This document shows positions 41,043 through 49,175 of a stretch of DNA of 64,000 nt, piece by piece; the stretch's first letter is position 1; each line of letters begins with the position of its first letter. Made by a program: the position numbers and the translations under genes. Under the pieces are notes generated by a model, which did not search any database, was not told the DNA's origin, and saw only the letters and a list, made by a program, of their open reading frames with translations. The stretch comes from Polynucleobacter sp. 30F-ANTBAC (lineage in GTDB: Bacteria > Pseudomonadota > Gammaproteobacteria > Burkholderiales > Burkholderiaceae): contig NZ_JACVON010000002.1 in assembly GCF_018882385.1 (NCBI RefSeq), positions 620,001 through 684,000 of the forward strand. The letters run 5' to 3'.

Positions 41043-42341
41043 ATGAAGCCACTAATTAAAGGAACATTGCTATTAGCTTTAGTTTCTAATTTGGCATTTG
41101 CGGTAACTAATGAGGATGTAGAAGCTTCGTTCAATCCTTATAAAAAAGGAATGCCTACTATTCCAGGATTTACACCTGGCATGGTAATCAACAAATCCAA
41201 CGTTAATAACTTTAAGGATTTTCTAGATCCGGGAACTTTTAATTTGGTTTCTGATGGTGCCCTAGAGTTAAGCACAGAACAGGCGCATTCAGTGCCTTTG
41301 CACCCTAATTACGTTGCAGCGACTCAGAAAAATGCTGCAAATGTCAAGCTGGGATCTGCTCCTGGAACTATTGAAGGTTATGTAGCTGGTCGACCATTTC
41401 CAGTTAATCCGCAAAAGAATGATCCAAGAGCGGGTGAGAAATTAGCCTTCAACTATAAGTACTCACAGGTGGTCGGTGATAGCGGACGTATCTTCCCGTT
41501 TTACTGGACATATATTGACTATAAAAATGGTAAAAAAGAGAAGCGAGTTGAATTTGATTTTAACTTTATTAGCTTGAAACATCGAACCACTCAACATCCT
41601 ATTGAGGATATAACGCCTAACCCATCTAATATTTATAGAAATATTTATTTAAAGGTATTGGCTCCACAAGATTTAAAAAATACCCAATTGTTAATTCAGC
41701 GATTTGATGACGATACGAAATTGGATGACTCCTATCTTTATCTTGGTTTCCAACGTCGAGTTAGACGTTTGCCAACAGGTCAAACGACTGATTCATTCTT
41801 GGGCTCTGATTTAATGATTGAAGACTTTGAGGGATATAACGGCAGAGTTCTTGATGCTGAATGGAAGTATGTTGAATCTAAAGTCATGTTGACTCACTTC
41901 TATCGTCATAGCCAATTAAAAGACACTGAAGCGAAAGATTCAGATGGTTATGGTATGGCAACTTTTGGTGGTAAGAGCGGATGTTTTGCTAATGCACCAT
42001 GGAGCCCTCGTTTAGTGCACGTTCTTGAAGCTGTTCCTACGAATAAATCGAGTCCTATTGGTAAGCGTGTGATGTATATGGATGCTCAAACATCAATTTT
42101 CCCGATGATCCTTATTTATGACAAAAAAGGCGCATTATGGAAACGTTGGGATGTTGGTTTTAGTGATTCTGCCTACCATGCACCACAAAATAAAAATGCA
42201 GGTATTGCAATCTACACAACAGCTTCGATGCTAGATGTGCAAAATCAACATTGCACCGCATTGCAACTAAAAATGATTAGTGATCCAAAATTGAATCCTC
42301 CAAATATATTCAATGTGCAATATATGAGGGGTGGAGATTAA
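41043..42341 (+). CDS. DUF1329 exported protein
   Basis: A 432-residue protein with a signal peptide (about 1-20, cleavage after AFA) and DUF1329 features (NPYKKGMPTIPGF, SGRIFPFYWTY, GFQRRVRRLP, EGYNGRVLDAEWKYV, QNKNAGIAIY). The fold is LolA-like. DUF1329 genes often accompany hydrophobic-substrate degradation genes together with FadL-type porins or RND pumps. Here it ends the isomerase-monooxygenase operon (33-base gap with AAGGGGG ribosome site), suggesting a role in uptake or tolerance of the hydrophobic substrate (inference). Confidence 0.85.
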   Translation: MKPLIKGTLLLALVSNLAFAVTNEDVEASFNPYKKGMPTIPGFTPGMVINKSNVNNFKDFLDPGTFNLVSDGALELSTEQAHSVPLHPNYVAATQKNAANVKLGSAPGTIEGYVAGRPFPVNPQKNDPRAGEKLAFNYKYSQVVGDSGRIFPFYWTYIDYKNGKKEKRVEFDFNFISLKHRTTQHPIEDITPNPSNIYRNIYLKVLAPQDLKNTQLLIQRFDDDTKLDDSYLYLGFQRRVRRLPTGQTTDSFLGSDLMIEDFEGYNGRVLDAEWKYVESKVMLTHFYRHSQLKDTEAKDSDGYGMATFGGKSGCFANAPWSPRLVHVLEAVPTNKSSPIGKRVMYMDAQTSIFPMILIYDKKGALWKRWDVGFSDSAYHAPQNKNAGIAIYTTASMLDVQNQHCTALQLKMISDPKLNPPNIFNVQYMRGGD

Positions 42342-42448
42342 GTAAGAAATTGTTTTACAAGAGCGTTTTTTTGTTTTCACTCTTGTATTCAATCACTCCT
42401 GCTAAAGGGGTGGTGACCTTGTGAATATGGGAAACGAGGTCAGTTGTG

Positions 42449-42487
42449 CCCCCCTTCTCTTTGCGGAAAAAGAGAAGGGGGTTTTTC
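42449..42487 (+). terminator. Strong terminator of the monooxygenase operon
   Basis: CCCCCTTCTCTTT and AAAGAGAAGGGGG form a 13-bp stem around a short GCGG-containing loop, followed by TTTTTCTTT. It lies about 110 bases after the DUF1329 stop and 26 before the GFA gene. Confidence 0.92.
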
Positions 42488-42512
42488 TTTATAAATTTAG
42501 TTAGGAAATGAC

Positions 42513-42926
42513 ATGGCAAACTATAAATTATCTGGTGGTTGTGCGTGTGGTAATTTTCGTTATGAATTTAATGGTGAGCTAGCTATGGCAGCTCATTGCC
42601 ACTGCAGAGACTGTCAAAAATCAAGTGGTACTGGTTCTGCCGCTGTTTTTGCTACAAACCGTAATAATTACAAATTTACTGGGAAAACTAGTTCATATAA
42701 ATTTACTGGTGATAGTGGAAACGTAGTTGAAAGACATTTTTGTCCTAATTGTGGATCCCCTTTATTTAGTGATGTTGAAATTCTTCCGGACTTAATCTTT
42801 GCAAGAATTGCTAGCTTAGATGAGCCTTCACATATCAAGCCAAGTATGCATATTTATTGTGATAGTTCTCAAGTCTGGGATAGGCCTAATGATCATTTAG
42901 CTAAATTCGGGAAAATGCCTACTTAA
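42513..42926 (+). CDS. GFA-family (glutathione-dependent formaldehyde-activating-like) zinc protein
   Basis: A 137-residue GFA/CENP-V fold protein with the zinc cysteines in GGCACGNF, CHCRDCQKSSG and CPNCGSPLF. The founding member was proposed to help form S-hydroxymethylglutathione, but most homologs have unknown roles. It sits after the monooxygenase operon's terminator, so shared function with that operon is only suggested by position (possible handling of an aldehyde or glutathione adduct). Confidence 0.88.
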   Translation: MANYKLSGGCACGNFRYEFNGELAMAAHCHCRDCQKSSGTGSAAVFATNRNNYKFTGKTSSYKFTGDSGNVVERHFCPNCGSPLFSDVEILPDLIFARIASLDEPSHIKPSMHIYCDSSQVWDRPNDHLAKFGKMPT

Positions 42927-42987
42927 TTCTTGATCAAAAGTTGTTCTAATATCTATCTAATAATTAATTGTTATTCAAGGAAATGTC

Positions 42988-44361
42988 ATGTCTGAAAAAA
43001 CAAAGTATTTATTGGATGAATCCCAAATGCCAAAATCTTGGTATAACATCCAAGCTGATCTACCAAAACAGCTGCCAGCAGTTTTACATCCTGGAACTAT
43101 GGAGCCAATTAGCCCTCAAGATTTAGAGCCATTATTTCCAATGGATCTCATCATGCAAGAGGTCAGCTTAGAGAGAGAAATAGAGATACCTCAACCTGTA
43201 CAAGACATTTATAAGCTATGGAGACCTGCTCCTTTATTTAGAGCGCATCGACTTGAAAAGGCGTTGGGAACGCCAGCTAAGATATTTTATAAGTATGAAG
43301 GTGTTAGCCCTGCTGGTAGTCATAAACCTAATACAGCTATTCCTCAAGCTTTTTATAATGCTCAGGCTGGTGTAAAGCGTATAACTACCGAGACTGGTGC
43401 CGGTCAATGGGGCACCTCCATTTCTTTTGCGGGCAATTTATTTGGATTGGAAGTTTTAGTTTTTCAAGTAAGAGTTTCATATGACCAAAAGCCATATAGA
43501 AAAGCTGTTATGGAAACGTATGGCGCAAGATGCGTCGCTTCACCATCACAAGAAACTCAATATGGTCGAGAAGTTCTTAGTAAGCGACCTGATCATCCAG
43601 GCAGTTTAGGCATTGCTATTTCTGAAGCAGTTGAACTTGCTGCTCAAAGAGACGACACTAAATATGCTCTCGGTTCTGTTTTAAATCATGTTTTATTACA
43701 TCAAACAGTCACTGGTTTGGAGGCGATTGAGCAACTTCATATGGCAGATGTTGAGCCGGATGTTGTGGTTGGCTGTACTGGTGGCGGATCAAATTTTGGA
43801 GGTATTGCTTTTCCATTTATAGGTCAGGGTTTACGTGGTGGAAAAATGCCAAGAATTGTTGCTGTTGAGCCTGCTGCTTGTCCATCTTTAACAAGAGGCA
43901 AATATGCTTATGATTTTGGTGATACGGCACATATGACACCGTTAACTAAAATGCATACCTTAGGTTCAAACTTTACCCCCCCTGGGTTTCACGCAGGCGG
44001 ACTAAGATACCACGGTATGGCGCCTTTGGTATCTCATGTTAAAGAACTCGATTTAATTGAAGCAATTGCTTATACGCAAGTTGAATGTTTTGCGGCAGGT
44101 GTTTTATTTGCAAGAGCAGAAGGTATTGTGCCTGCTCCAGAAGCCAATCATGCTGTTAAGGGAGCTATTGAAGAGGCTCTTAGGTGTAAGCGTGAAGGTA
44201 AGTCTGAGGTTATCCTTTTTAACCTATGTGGACATGGGCACTTTGATATGGCTTCTTACCAAAAATATTTTGCAGGTGAGTTAACGAATGAGTCTTATGA
44301 TGAAAACGAATTAGCAATGGCATTATCTGGTTTGCCATCTGTGCCAGGAGAGTTTTCTTAG
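42988..44361 (+). CDS. trpB2: Tryptophan synthase beta-like PLP enzyme (TrpB2 type)
   Basis: A 457-residue PLP enzyme of the long TrpB2 class (normal TrpB1 is ~400). It has the PLP Lys region YEGVSPAGSHKPNTA, ETGAGQWGTS, the phosphate loop GCTGGGSNFGG and NLCGHGHFD near the end. TrpB2 proteins have the extended N-terminus seen here and work without TrpA, making tryptophan from indole and serine (or a serine derivative). No trpA is near. It may scavenge indole. It is followed by a strong terminator. Confidence 0.92.
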   Translation: MSEKTKYLLDESQMPKSWYNIQADLPKQLPAVLHPGTMEPISPQDLEPLFPMDLIMQEVSLEREIEIPQPVQDIYKLWRPAPLFRAHRLEKALGTPAKIFYKYEGVSPAGSHKPNTAIPQAFYNAQAGVKRITTETGAGQWGTSISFAGNLFGLEVLVFQVRVSYDQKPYRKAVMETYGARCVASPSQETQYGREVLSKRPDHPGSLGIAISEAVELAAQRDDTKYALGSVLNHVLLHQTVTGLEAIEQLHMADVEPDVVVGCTGGGSNFGGIAFPFIGQGLRGGKMPRIVAVEPAACPSLTRGKYAYDFGDTAHMTPLTKMHTLGSNFTPPGFHAGGLRYHGMAPLVSHVKELDLIEAIAYTQVECFAAGVLFARAEGIVPAPEANHAVKGAIEEALRCKREGKSEVILFNLCGHGHFDMASYQKYFAGELTNESYDENELAMALSGLPSVPGEFS

Positions 44362-44423
44362 TCCTTGCTGCACTAAAAAATTAGATCAAATCTCGATCTA
44401 ATTAATAATTTCTAATTACCGTC

Positions 44424-44475
44424 TTAGCCACATTAAATTTTCGATTGGAAAACTTAATGTGGCTAATGTCTTTTT
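44424..44475 (+). terminator. Terminator after trpB2
   Basis: TTAGCCACATTAA / TTAATGTGGCTAA, 13 perfect base pairs around a 17-base loop, then TGTCTTTTT. Confidence 0.88.
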
Positions 44476-44552
44476 AGCTCATTTTTTGAAGTATTCACTC
44501 ACAATCAACTGGTGATTCTTATTCGAATCACTTGACGCGCAACTTGTTGAAT

Positions 44553-44589
44553 TTGACAAATTCTATGTATACTGTATAAATATACAGTA
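44553..44589 (+). promoter_or_regulatory. SOS promoter with LexA box of umuDC
   Basis: TTGACA (-35, 44553-44558) and TATAAA (-10, 44575-44580) are 16 bases apart. The 20-base LexA operator TACTGTATAAATATACAGTA (44570-44589) covers the -10, so LexA binding would block RNA polymerase. CTGT-N8-ACAG is a full match to the gammaproteobacterial SOS consensus. Confidence 0.92.
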
Positions 44590-44593
44590 TTAT

Positions 44594-45079
44594 ATGAATG
44601 GCTTAAATAGAAATCCTCCCGTACAAAAGACTCTCAAGCAAGAGCCAGAAGGCTTTGCAGGGGATTTTGAGGCGTTTGAGATCAAGTTGCTATCCCATCG
44701 TATTTCAGCAGGATTCCCTAGTCCAGCAGGAGATTACGCAGAAGATGGCTTAGATCTTAATAACTATTTAGTACAGAATAAGCCAGCCACTTTCATGTTT
44801 ACTGTGAGAGGTGAATCAATGATTGTGGCTGGCATCCATGATGGCGATAAGGTGGTTGTTGATCGTGCCTTAAAAGCCAAACATCGAGATATTGTGGTCG
44901 CTGTAGTGGATGGTGAATACACCATCAAGCGACTTTATAAATATCGCGGGCGTATTGAACTTCGCCCTGAAAACCCAGACTATCCCGTGATCACATTTGA
45001 AGAGGGCTCTGAATTACAAATTTGGGGTGTGGTCGTGGGTGTTGTCCGTCGCTATGCCAGTCACTCAACGAGGAACTAA
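44594..45079 (+). CDS. umuD: UmuD-like error-prone repair protein
   Basis: A 161-residue LexA/UmuD-fold protease. RecA-stimulated self-cleavage is expected at Ala39-Gly40 (ISAGFPSP), with the Ser75 (GESM) and Lys112 (EYTIKRL) dyad spaced exactly as Ser60-Lys97 in E. coli UmuD. The N-terminus is about 15 residues longer than in E. coli. The ATG lies four bases after the LexA box. UmuD' would pair with UmuC to form DNA polymerase V. The stop is two bases before the umuC ATG. Confidence 0.95.
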   Translation: MNGLNRNPPVQKTLKQEPEGFAGDFEAFEIKLLSHRISAGFPSPAGDYAEDGLDLNNYLVQNKPATFMFTVRGESMIVAGIHDGDKVVVDRALKAKHRDIVVAVVDGEYTIKRLYKYRGRIELRPENPDYPVITFEEGSELQIWGVVVGVVRRYASHSTRN

Positions 45080-45081
45080 AC

Positions 45082-46368
45082 ATGTCATCTGATTTATTTG
45101 CTTTAGTCGATGTAAATAATTTTTATGTTTCTTGTGAAAGAGTTTTTGCGCCTCAGTTAGAAAAAGTACCCATGGTGGTCTTGTCGAATAACGATGGCTG
45201 TGCCGTTGCTAGAAGTGCTGAAGTTAAAGCACTCGGTGTGAAGATGGGGACCCCTTGGTTCCAAATCAAGGACCTCGCTAAAACGCACGGTGTTGTCGCT
45301 TACTCATCAAATTACACGCTTTATGGGGATATGAGTAATCGAGTGGTAGACGTATTGCGTCAGTTCACCCCCAACCTAGAGGTTTACAGTATCGATGAGA
45401 GTTTCTTAAAAATTGATACGGTCATGAAACACTACACCGATCCCACGCACCTGGGTTTATCTGTCAAAGATCGCGTGAAAGAATGGACTGGCTTACCTGT
45501 TTGCGTAGGCATTGCGCCCACAAAGACTTTAGCGAAGTTTGCCAACCATTTAGCCAAAAAATACCAGCAATGGCAGGGGGTCTGTGACCTAAGCACCATG
45601 ACCAAACAAGACCTTCATCAATGGATGACCGAGGTGTCGGTTGGGGAAGTGTGGGGCATAGGACAAAAAATTGCGAAGCGTTTACAAGTCATGGGCATTA
45701 AAACCGTATTTGATTTATTGCAGGTCTCTCCTCAGGTGATGCGCTTGCAATTTGGGGTGGTGATGGAGCGACTTTGTTATGAGTTACGAGGCGTGTCGTG
45801 TCTAAAACTGGAAGAGGTATCACCGCCTAAGCAGCAAATTATTGCTTCGCGCAGTTTCGGTAAATTAGTTACTAGCTTTAATGAGTTATCCGAGTCGGTT
45901 GCCACCCATATTGCTAGAGCCGCTGAAAAACTACGCCTGCAGAATTCTGTGACGGGTGCCATCACCGTGTTTATTCAAACCAATCCATTTATGAGAAACG
46001 AGCTGCAGTATGCTCAAAGCATTGTGGTGCCATTACCCAATCCTAGTGATGACTCATTAGAGTTAACTGCTGCCGCGATGAATGGGTTGAGCAAGATATT
46101 CAAAGGCGGGTTCAGATACAAAAAGGCGGGCGTGGTTCTCAATCTGTTAGCGGATAAACCGGTTGTACAACAATCTTTATTTGAAGATATGGAAGCCAAA
46201 GGTCAATCGGCGCAACTGATGAAGACAATGGATGAAATCAACGCACGCTTTGGTAGCAACCTCATTAAGTCGGCTGCTATGGGAACGAAACAGGCTTGGG
46301 CCATGCGTTCTGATAACCGATCGCCTAGCTATACAACCAATTGGAACCAGTTGCCGATCGCTTACTAA
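45082..46368 (+). CDS. umuC: DNA polymerase V catalytic subunit UmuC (Y family)
   Basis: A 428-residue Y-family translesion polymerase. The catalytic motifs are FALVDVNNFYVSCERVF and YSIDESFLKI, with LSNNDGCAVARSAEVKALG, a helix-hairpin region (VSVGEVWGIGQKIAKRL), the little-finger domain and a UmuC C-terminal tail. ATG 45082 follows GAGGAAC and fits the family N-terminus; an in-frame upstream ATG at 45022 lies inside umuD and is rejected. It is cotranscribed with umuD from the SOS promoter. Confidence 0.96.
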   Translation: MSSDLFALVDVNNFYVSCERVFAPQLEKVPMVVLSNNDGCAVARSAEVKALGVKMGTPWFQIKDLAKTHGVVAYSSNYTLYGDMSNRVVDVLRQFTPNLEVYSIDESFLKIDTVMKHYTDPTHLGLSVKDRVKEWTGLPVCVGIAPTKTLAKFANHLAKKYQQWQGVCDLSTMTKQDLHQWMTEVSVGEVWGIGQKIAKRLQVMGIKTVFDLLQVSPQVMRLQFGVVMERLCYELRGVSCLKLEEVSPPKQQIIASRSFGKLVTSFNELSESVATHIARAAEKLRLQNSVTGAITVFIQTNPFMRNELQYAQSIVVPLPNPSDDSLELTAAAMNGLSKIFKGGFRYKKAGVVLNLLADKPVVQQSLFEDMEAKGQSAQLMKTMDEINARFGSNLIKSAAMGTKQAWAMRSDNRSPSYTTNWNQLPIAY

Positions 46369-46381
46369 TAGACTGTAGCAA

Positions 46382-47209
46382 TCATTCTTTAGGAATGAGG
46401 TTGACGCCGCAATGTCTGCAGTACATATCAATGTGACCGTGACCTTCGCTCATGCAGGAGTGGCACATGCGAGTGGTTGGTGGTGTGCGATCACGATTCA
46501 CAGACATCTCTGCTGTCACAATACCCGTTGGCACAGCTAGCGTTCCCCAACCCATCAACATCATGATGGATGATATGAGTCGTCCTAAATCAGTTTTTGG
46601 TGTGATATCACCAAACCCAACGGTGGTCATGGTGGTGATTGCCCAATAAATAGCAACTGGAATGCTGGTAAAACCATGCTCGGGACCTTCCACAACGTAC
46701 ATAAGAGTACCCATCACCATCACAACCATCAGCACCACAGATAAAAACACAAATATTTTTCGACGGCTAGCCGCTAATGCGCCAGCCAAATGGTTGTACT
46801 CGGAGAAGTATTCCGTTAACTTGAATATTCTAAAAATTCTAATCAGTCTTAAAACTCGGACATCAATCAATGCGTGAAGTTCTGGGAAGATCAAAGCAAG
46901 ATAGGTTGGTAAAACTGCTACTAGGTCAATGATGCCGTAAAAGCTAAGCGCATATTTAAGGCGTTGCGGTGCGCAGTAGAGTCTGGCAATGTATTCCGCA
47001 CTAAATAGAATGGTAAACGTCCATTCCAAAATCATAAATGGCTGATGGAAGTGTTGAGCGATCGATTCAACGCTGTCGAGTATCACCACTAATAGGGATA
47101 ACAGAATCAAATAAATCAGAGTTTTATCAAACAGCTGCCCTAGTCGGGTATCTGCTTCAAAAATGATCGTGAACAGTTGCTCTTTGAGGGTTGGATTCTT
47201 AAAGGACAT
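46382..47209 (-). CDS. Voltage-gated-type potassium channel with C-terminal zinc ribbon
   Basis: A 275-residue six-helix channel subunit. S1-S4 lies at about 27-150, with an Arg-rich S4 (RVLRLIRIFRIFKL); the pore loop has the K+ selectivity filter TTVGFGD (about 195-201), then S6. The cytoplasmic tail is short and ends with two CxxC pairs (MCHSCMS and YCRHCGVN), a putative zinc ribbon not present in typical Kv-like bacterial channels. It converges on umuC with a 13-base gap. Confidence 0.92.
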   Translation of the reverse strand: MSFKNPTLKEQLFTIIFEADTRLGQLFDKTLIYLILLSLLVVILDSVESIAQHFHQPFMILEWTFTILFSAEYIARLYCAPQRLKYALSFYGIIDLVAVLPTYLALIFPELHALIDVRVLRLIRIFRIFKLTEYFSEYNHLAGALAASRRKIFVFLSVVLMVVMVMGTLMYVVEGPEHGFTSIPVAIYWAITTMTTVGFGDITPKTDLGRLISSIMMLMGWGTLAVPTGIVTAEMSVNRDRTPPTTRMCHSCMSEGHGHIDMYCRHCGVNLIPKE

Positions 47210-47252
47210 AAATATCTTTCCCTATGAGTCTTCTGATTGAGACAATGGATAA

Positions 47253-48122
47253 TTACTTAAAGAACTTGCTGTACCTTATGATCCAGCGGCTATCTTCAAT
47301 AAAGCCGTTCTTGGTATTCAGTTCTTGACCGTATTGAAGGGTAATGCGTCCAAATGGATAGTTAGCGATGCCGCTGACTTGATAGCGTTGATTTTGTACT
47401 CTATCAGCTTGGATAGCGCCATCAATGCTCGTTTGTCCACCTGTCGTGTAAAAGTACCCCACAGCACTGCTATAGATAGAATTAAATTTATAAATAAATG
47501 CTGTTTGTGCGCTGTACAAGGCTTTTTGCTTTTGTACTTGGTGTGTTGATAAGTAATCATCATTTTCACCAAACCAAAGCGTATCAACAGCGGCCATCCA
47601 ATTGATACGTTTGCTGAGTGATTGTTCGTATCCAGCTTGAAGTGCCCACTTGTATCGGTTCTCTCCCGCATTCAAACGTCTTTGGCTGTCATACGTTCCT
47701 GTTGGGACCGTCAGATATCCAGCAAAGCCAAAATATTTGTTAGTTTCTCGATTGGCATAAGGCCAAAGAGCAAAAGCAAAAGAGGCGTCACCAGCACCAG
47801 AGTTAGAACTTACAGCTGCTACGCTACCGGATGTAGAAATCTCAGTCAGTGGTGCTTGAATATAAAAGTAAGCGGGCATTGTATTGAGTGCAAAAGATCG
47901 CCCATACTTAAGTTGCATTTGGGAATTGACAATTTCGCCACCGGTGCTGGTTTTAACTCCATCCACATAGCGATCGCTACGCTCACTGCGCTGATAGTTG
48001 ATCTGAAGTAGTTGGATGCCTGGGGGAGGGGCAATGATGTCATCCGGGTGAAGATCAATAGCTCCTGCCATTCCTGGAAGGATAGCCAAAATGTAACTGA
48101 TTTGATTGAGCTTAAACCGCAT
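47253..48122 (-). CDS. Outer-membrane protein of the MetA-pathway / phenol-degradation family
   Basis: A 289-residue beta-strand-rich exported protein (signal peptide about 1-22, MRFKLNQISYILAILPGMAGA) resembling the PF13557 family of putative outer-membrane transporters. It has GDASFAFALWPY, GFAGYLTVPTGTYD, NRYKWALQAGYEQSL and a C-terminal aromatic ending in Phe-Phe-Lys. ATG 48122 is chosen over an in-frame ATG at 48155 because the signal peptide begins there. It shares its upstream region with the divergent haem-protein operon. Substrate unknown. Confidence 0.8.
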   Translation of the reverse strand: MRFKLNQISYILAILPGMAGAIDLHPDDIIAPPPGIQLLQINYQRSERSDRYVDGVKTSTGGEIVNSQMQLKYGRSFALNTMPAYFYIQAPLTEISTSGSVAAVSSNSGAGDASFAFALWPYANRETNKYFGFAGYLTVPTGTYDSQRRLNAGENRYKWALQAGYEQSLSKRINWMAAVDTLWFGENDDYLSTHQVQKQKALYSAQTAFIYKFNSIYSSAVGYFYTTGGQTSIDGAIQADRVQNQRYQVSGIANYPFGRITLQYGQELNTKNGFIEDSRWIIRYSKFFK

Positions 48123-48209
48123 GAATAATGTCCGATGTAACTGATTTGTATACATTATCTACCAGAAATCTAAATTGGTATTTTTTAAAAAGAGGATTTT
48201 TTAGATTTT

Positions 48210-48239
48210 CTTAAGAGTCTCTTAATCTTAGGCTCTTAA
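48210..48239 (+). promoter_or_regulatory. PmrA/QseB-type tandem box before the SHP operon
   Basis: CTTAAG-AGTCT-CTTAAT (48210-48226) fits the HTTAAK-N5-HTTAAK consensus of PmrA/QseB-class OmpR-family regulators. A further CTTAAA stands at 48234-48239. It lies 48 bases before the SHP start. No PmrA/QseB gene is in the window. Confidence 0.6.
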
Positions 48240-48273
48240 ATTATGAGTATATCAATGTAAATGAGAGCAAATA

Positions 48274-48708
48274 ATGACGAATCTCAATCAACTAATTGAA
48301 TCAAAAGTCTTGAGTATTTCTGCTGAAAAAGCAGTAGCTGTTACTTTACTAAGTTTGATATCTAATTTCGGATGGGCTTTAGATGCCCAAAGCTTTCAAC
48401 AGCAATACAGTCTTGAAGCTAAACAGGTGGCTTCAGCCATTAGGGGGGAAAAGTTTTTCACATCCAAACATGGGCAAGACTGGAGTTGTGCAACGTGCCA
48501 TAACGCACCTCCAACAAGTGATGGCAAGCATGCTTCAACGGATAAAACCATTGCACCCTTAGCGCCAGCATTTAACGCCAAACGATTTACTGATGAAGCT
48601 AAGGTGAATAAATGGTTCAAGCGTAACTGTAAGGATGTGCTTTCAAGGGAATGCACACCTCTGGAAAAAGCCGATGTCATGGCTTATTTAAATAATCTTA
48701 AGAAATAG
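48274..48708 (+). CDS. shp: SHP-like class I cytochrome c (DUF1924)
   Basis: A 144-residue exported monohaem cytochrome with a CATCH haem site, related to sphaeroides haem protein. GKHASTDKTIAPLAPAFNAKRFTDEAKVNKWFKRNCKDVL aligns with the SHP core. SHP binds O2 and NO at a haem whose distal ligand is an Asn; the Asn of KRNCKDVL is a candidate. A second Cys pair (NCKDVLSREC) could be the SHP disulfide. It heads the SHP-DHC-cytochrome b561 operon; the dihaem gene follows 11 bases later. Confidence 0.88.
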   Translation: MTNLNQLIESKVLSISAEKAVAVTLLSLISNFGWALDAQSFQQQYSLEAKQVASAIRGEKFFTSKHGQDWSCATCHNAPPTSDGKHASTDKTIAPLAPAFNAKRFTDEAKVNKWFKRNCKDVLSRECTPLEKADVMAYLNNLKK

Positions 48709-48719
48709 CATTTCTAATT

Positions 48720-49175
48720 ATGAAAAAATTATTAACGATAGTTGTGTTCGTTATTTATGGCAGTTCCGCCCTGGCTGATGGGAATATGATGCCTCTCAGA
48801 GTCCCTGAAATTGTTCAAAATGAATGTGCTAGCTGCCATATGATTTATCCGCCAGCGTTTCTTCCTAAAGAATCTTGGGCCAGAATTATGACAACCTTAG
48901 ATAAGCACTATGGTACAGATGCTTCTTTAGATCCTCAATCAATTAAAGAGGTTAGTCAGTGGTTAAATCAACATGCTGGAACATACAAGCGCGTTAATGA
49001 AGCGCCTCCTCATGACCGTATGACCGAGTCAGCATGGTTTATTAAAAAGCATAGAAAAATTTCACAAGCTACTTGGAAGCATGCTCAAGTGAAAAGTAAG
49101 TCGAACTGTATGGCTTGCCATACAACAGCAGATAAAGGTCAATATGACGATGACTTTGTGAAGGTACCCAAATGA
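48720..49175 (+). CDS. dhc: Dihaem cytochrome c (DHC)
   Basis: A 151-residue exported protein (signal peptide about 1-19, cleavage after ALA) with two haem sites, CASCH and CMACH. It has the DHC-family middle segment (PKESWARIMTTLDKHYG, QWLNQHAG, SAWFIKKHRKI). DHC donates electrons to SHP and receives them from the membrane cytochrome b. Its stop overlaps the cytochrome b561 start by four bases. Confidence 0.92.
   Translation: MKKLLTIVVFVIYGSSALADGNMMPLRVPEIVQNECASCHMIYPPAFLPKESWARIMTTLDKHYGTDASLDPQSIKEVSQWLNQHAGTYKRVNEAPPHDRMTESAWFIKKHRKISQATWKHAQVKSKSNCMACHTTADKGQYDDDFVKVPK

Noticed and set aside
47318..47671. Frames on both strands within the MetA-like outer-membrane gene
   Set aside because: They are shadows of the 289-residue gene, which has a signal peptide and family features.
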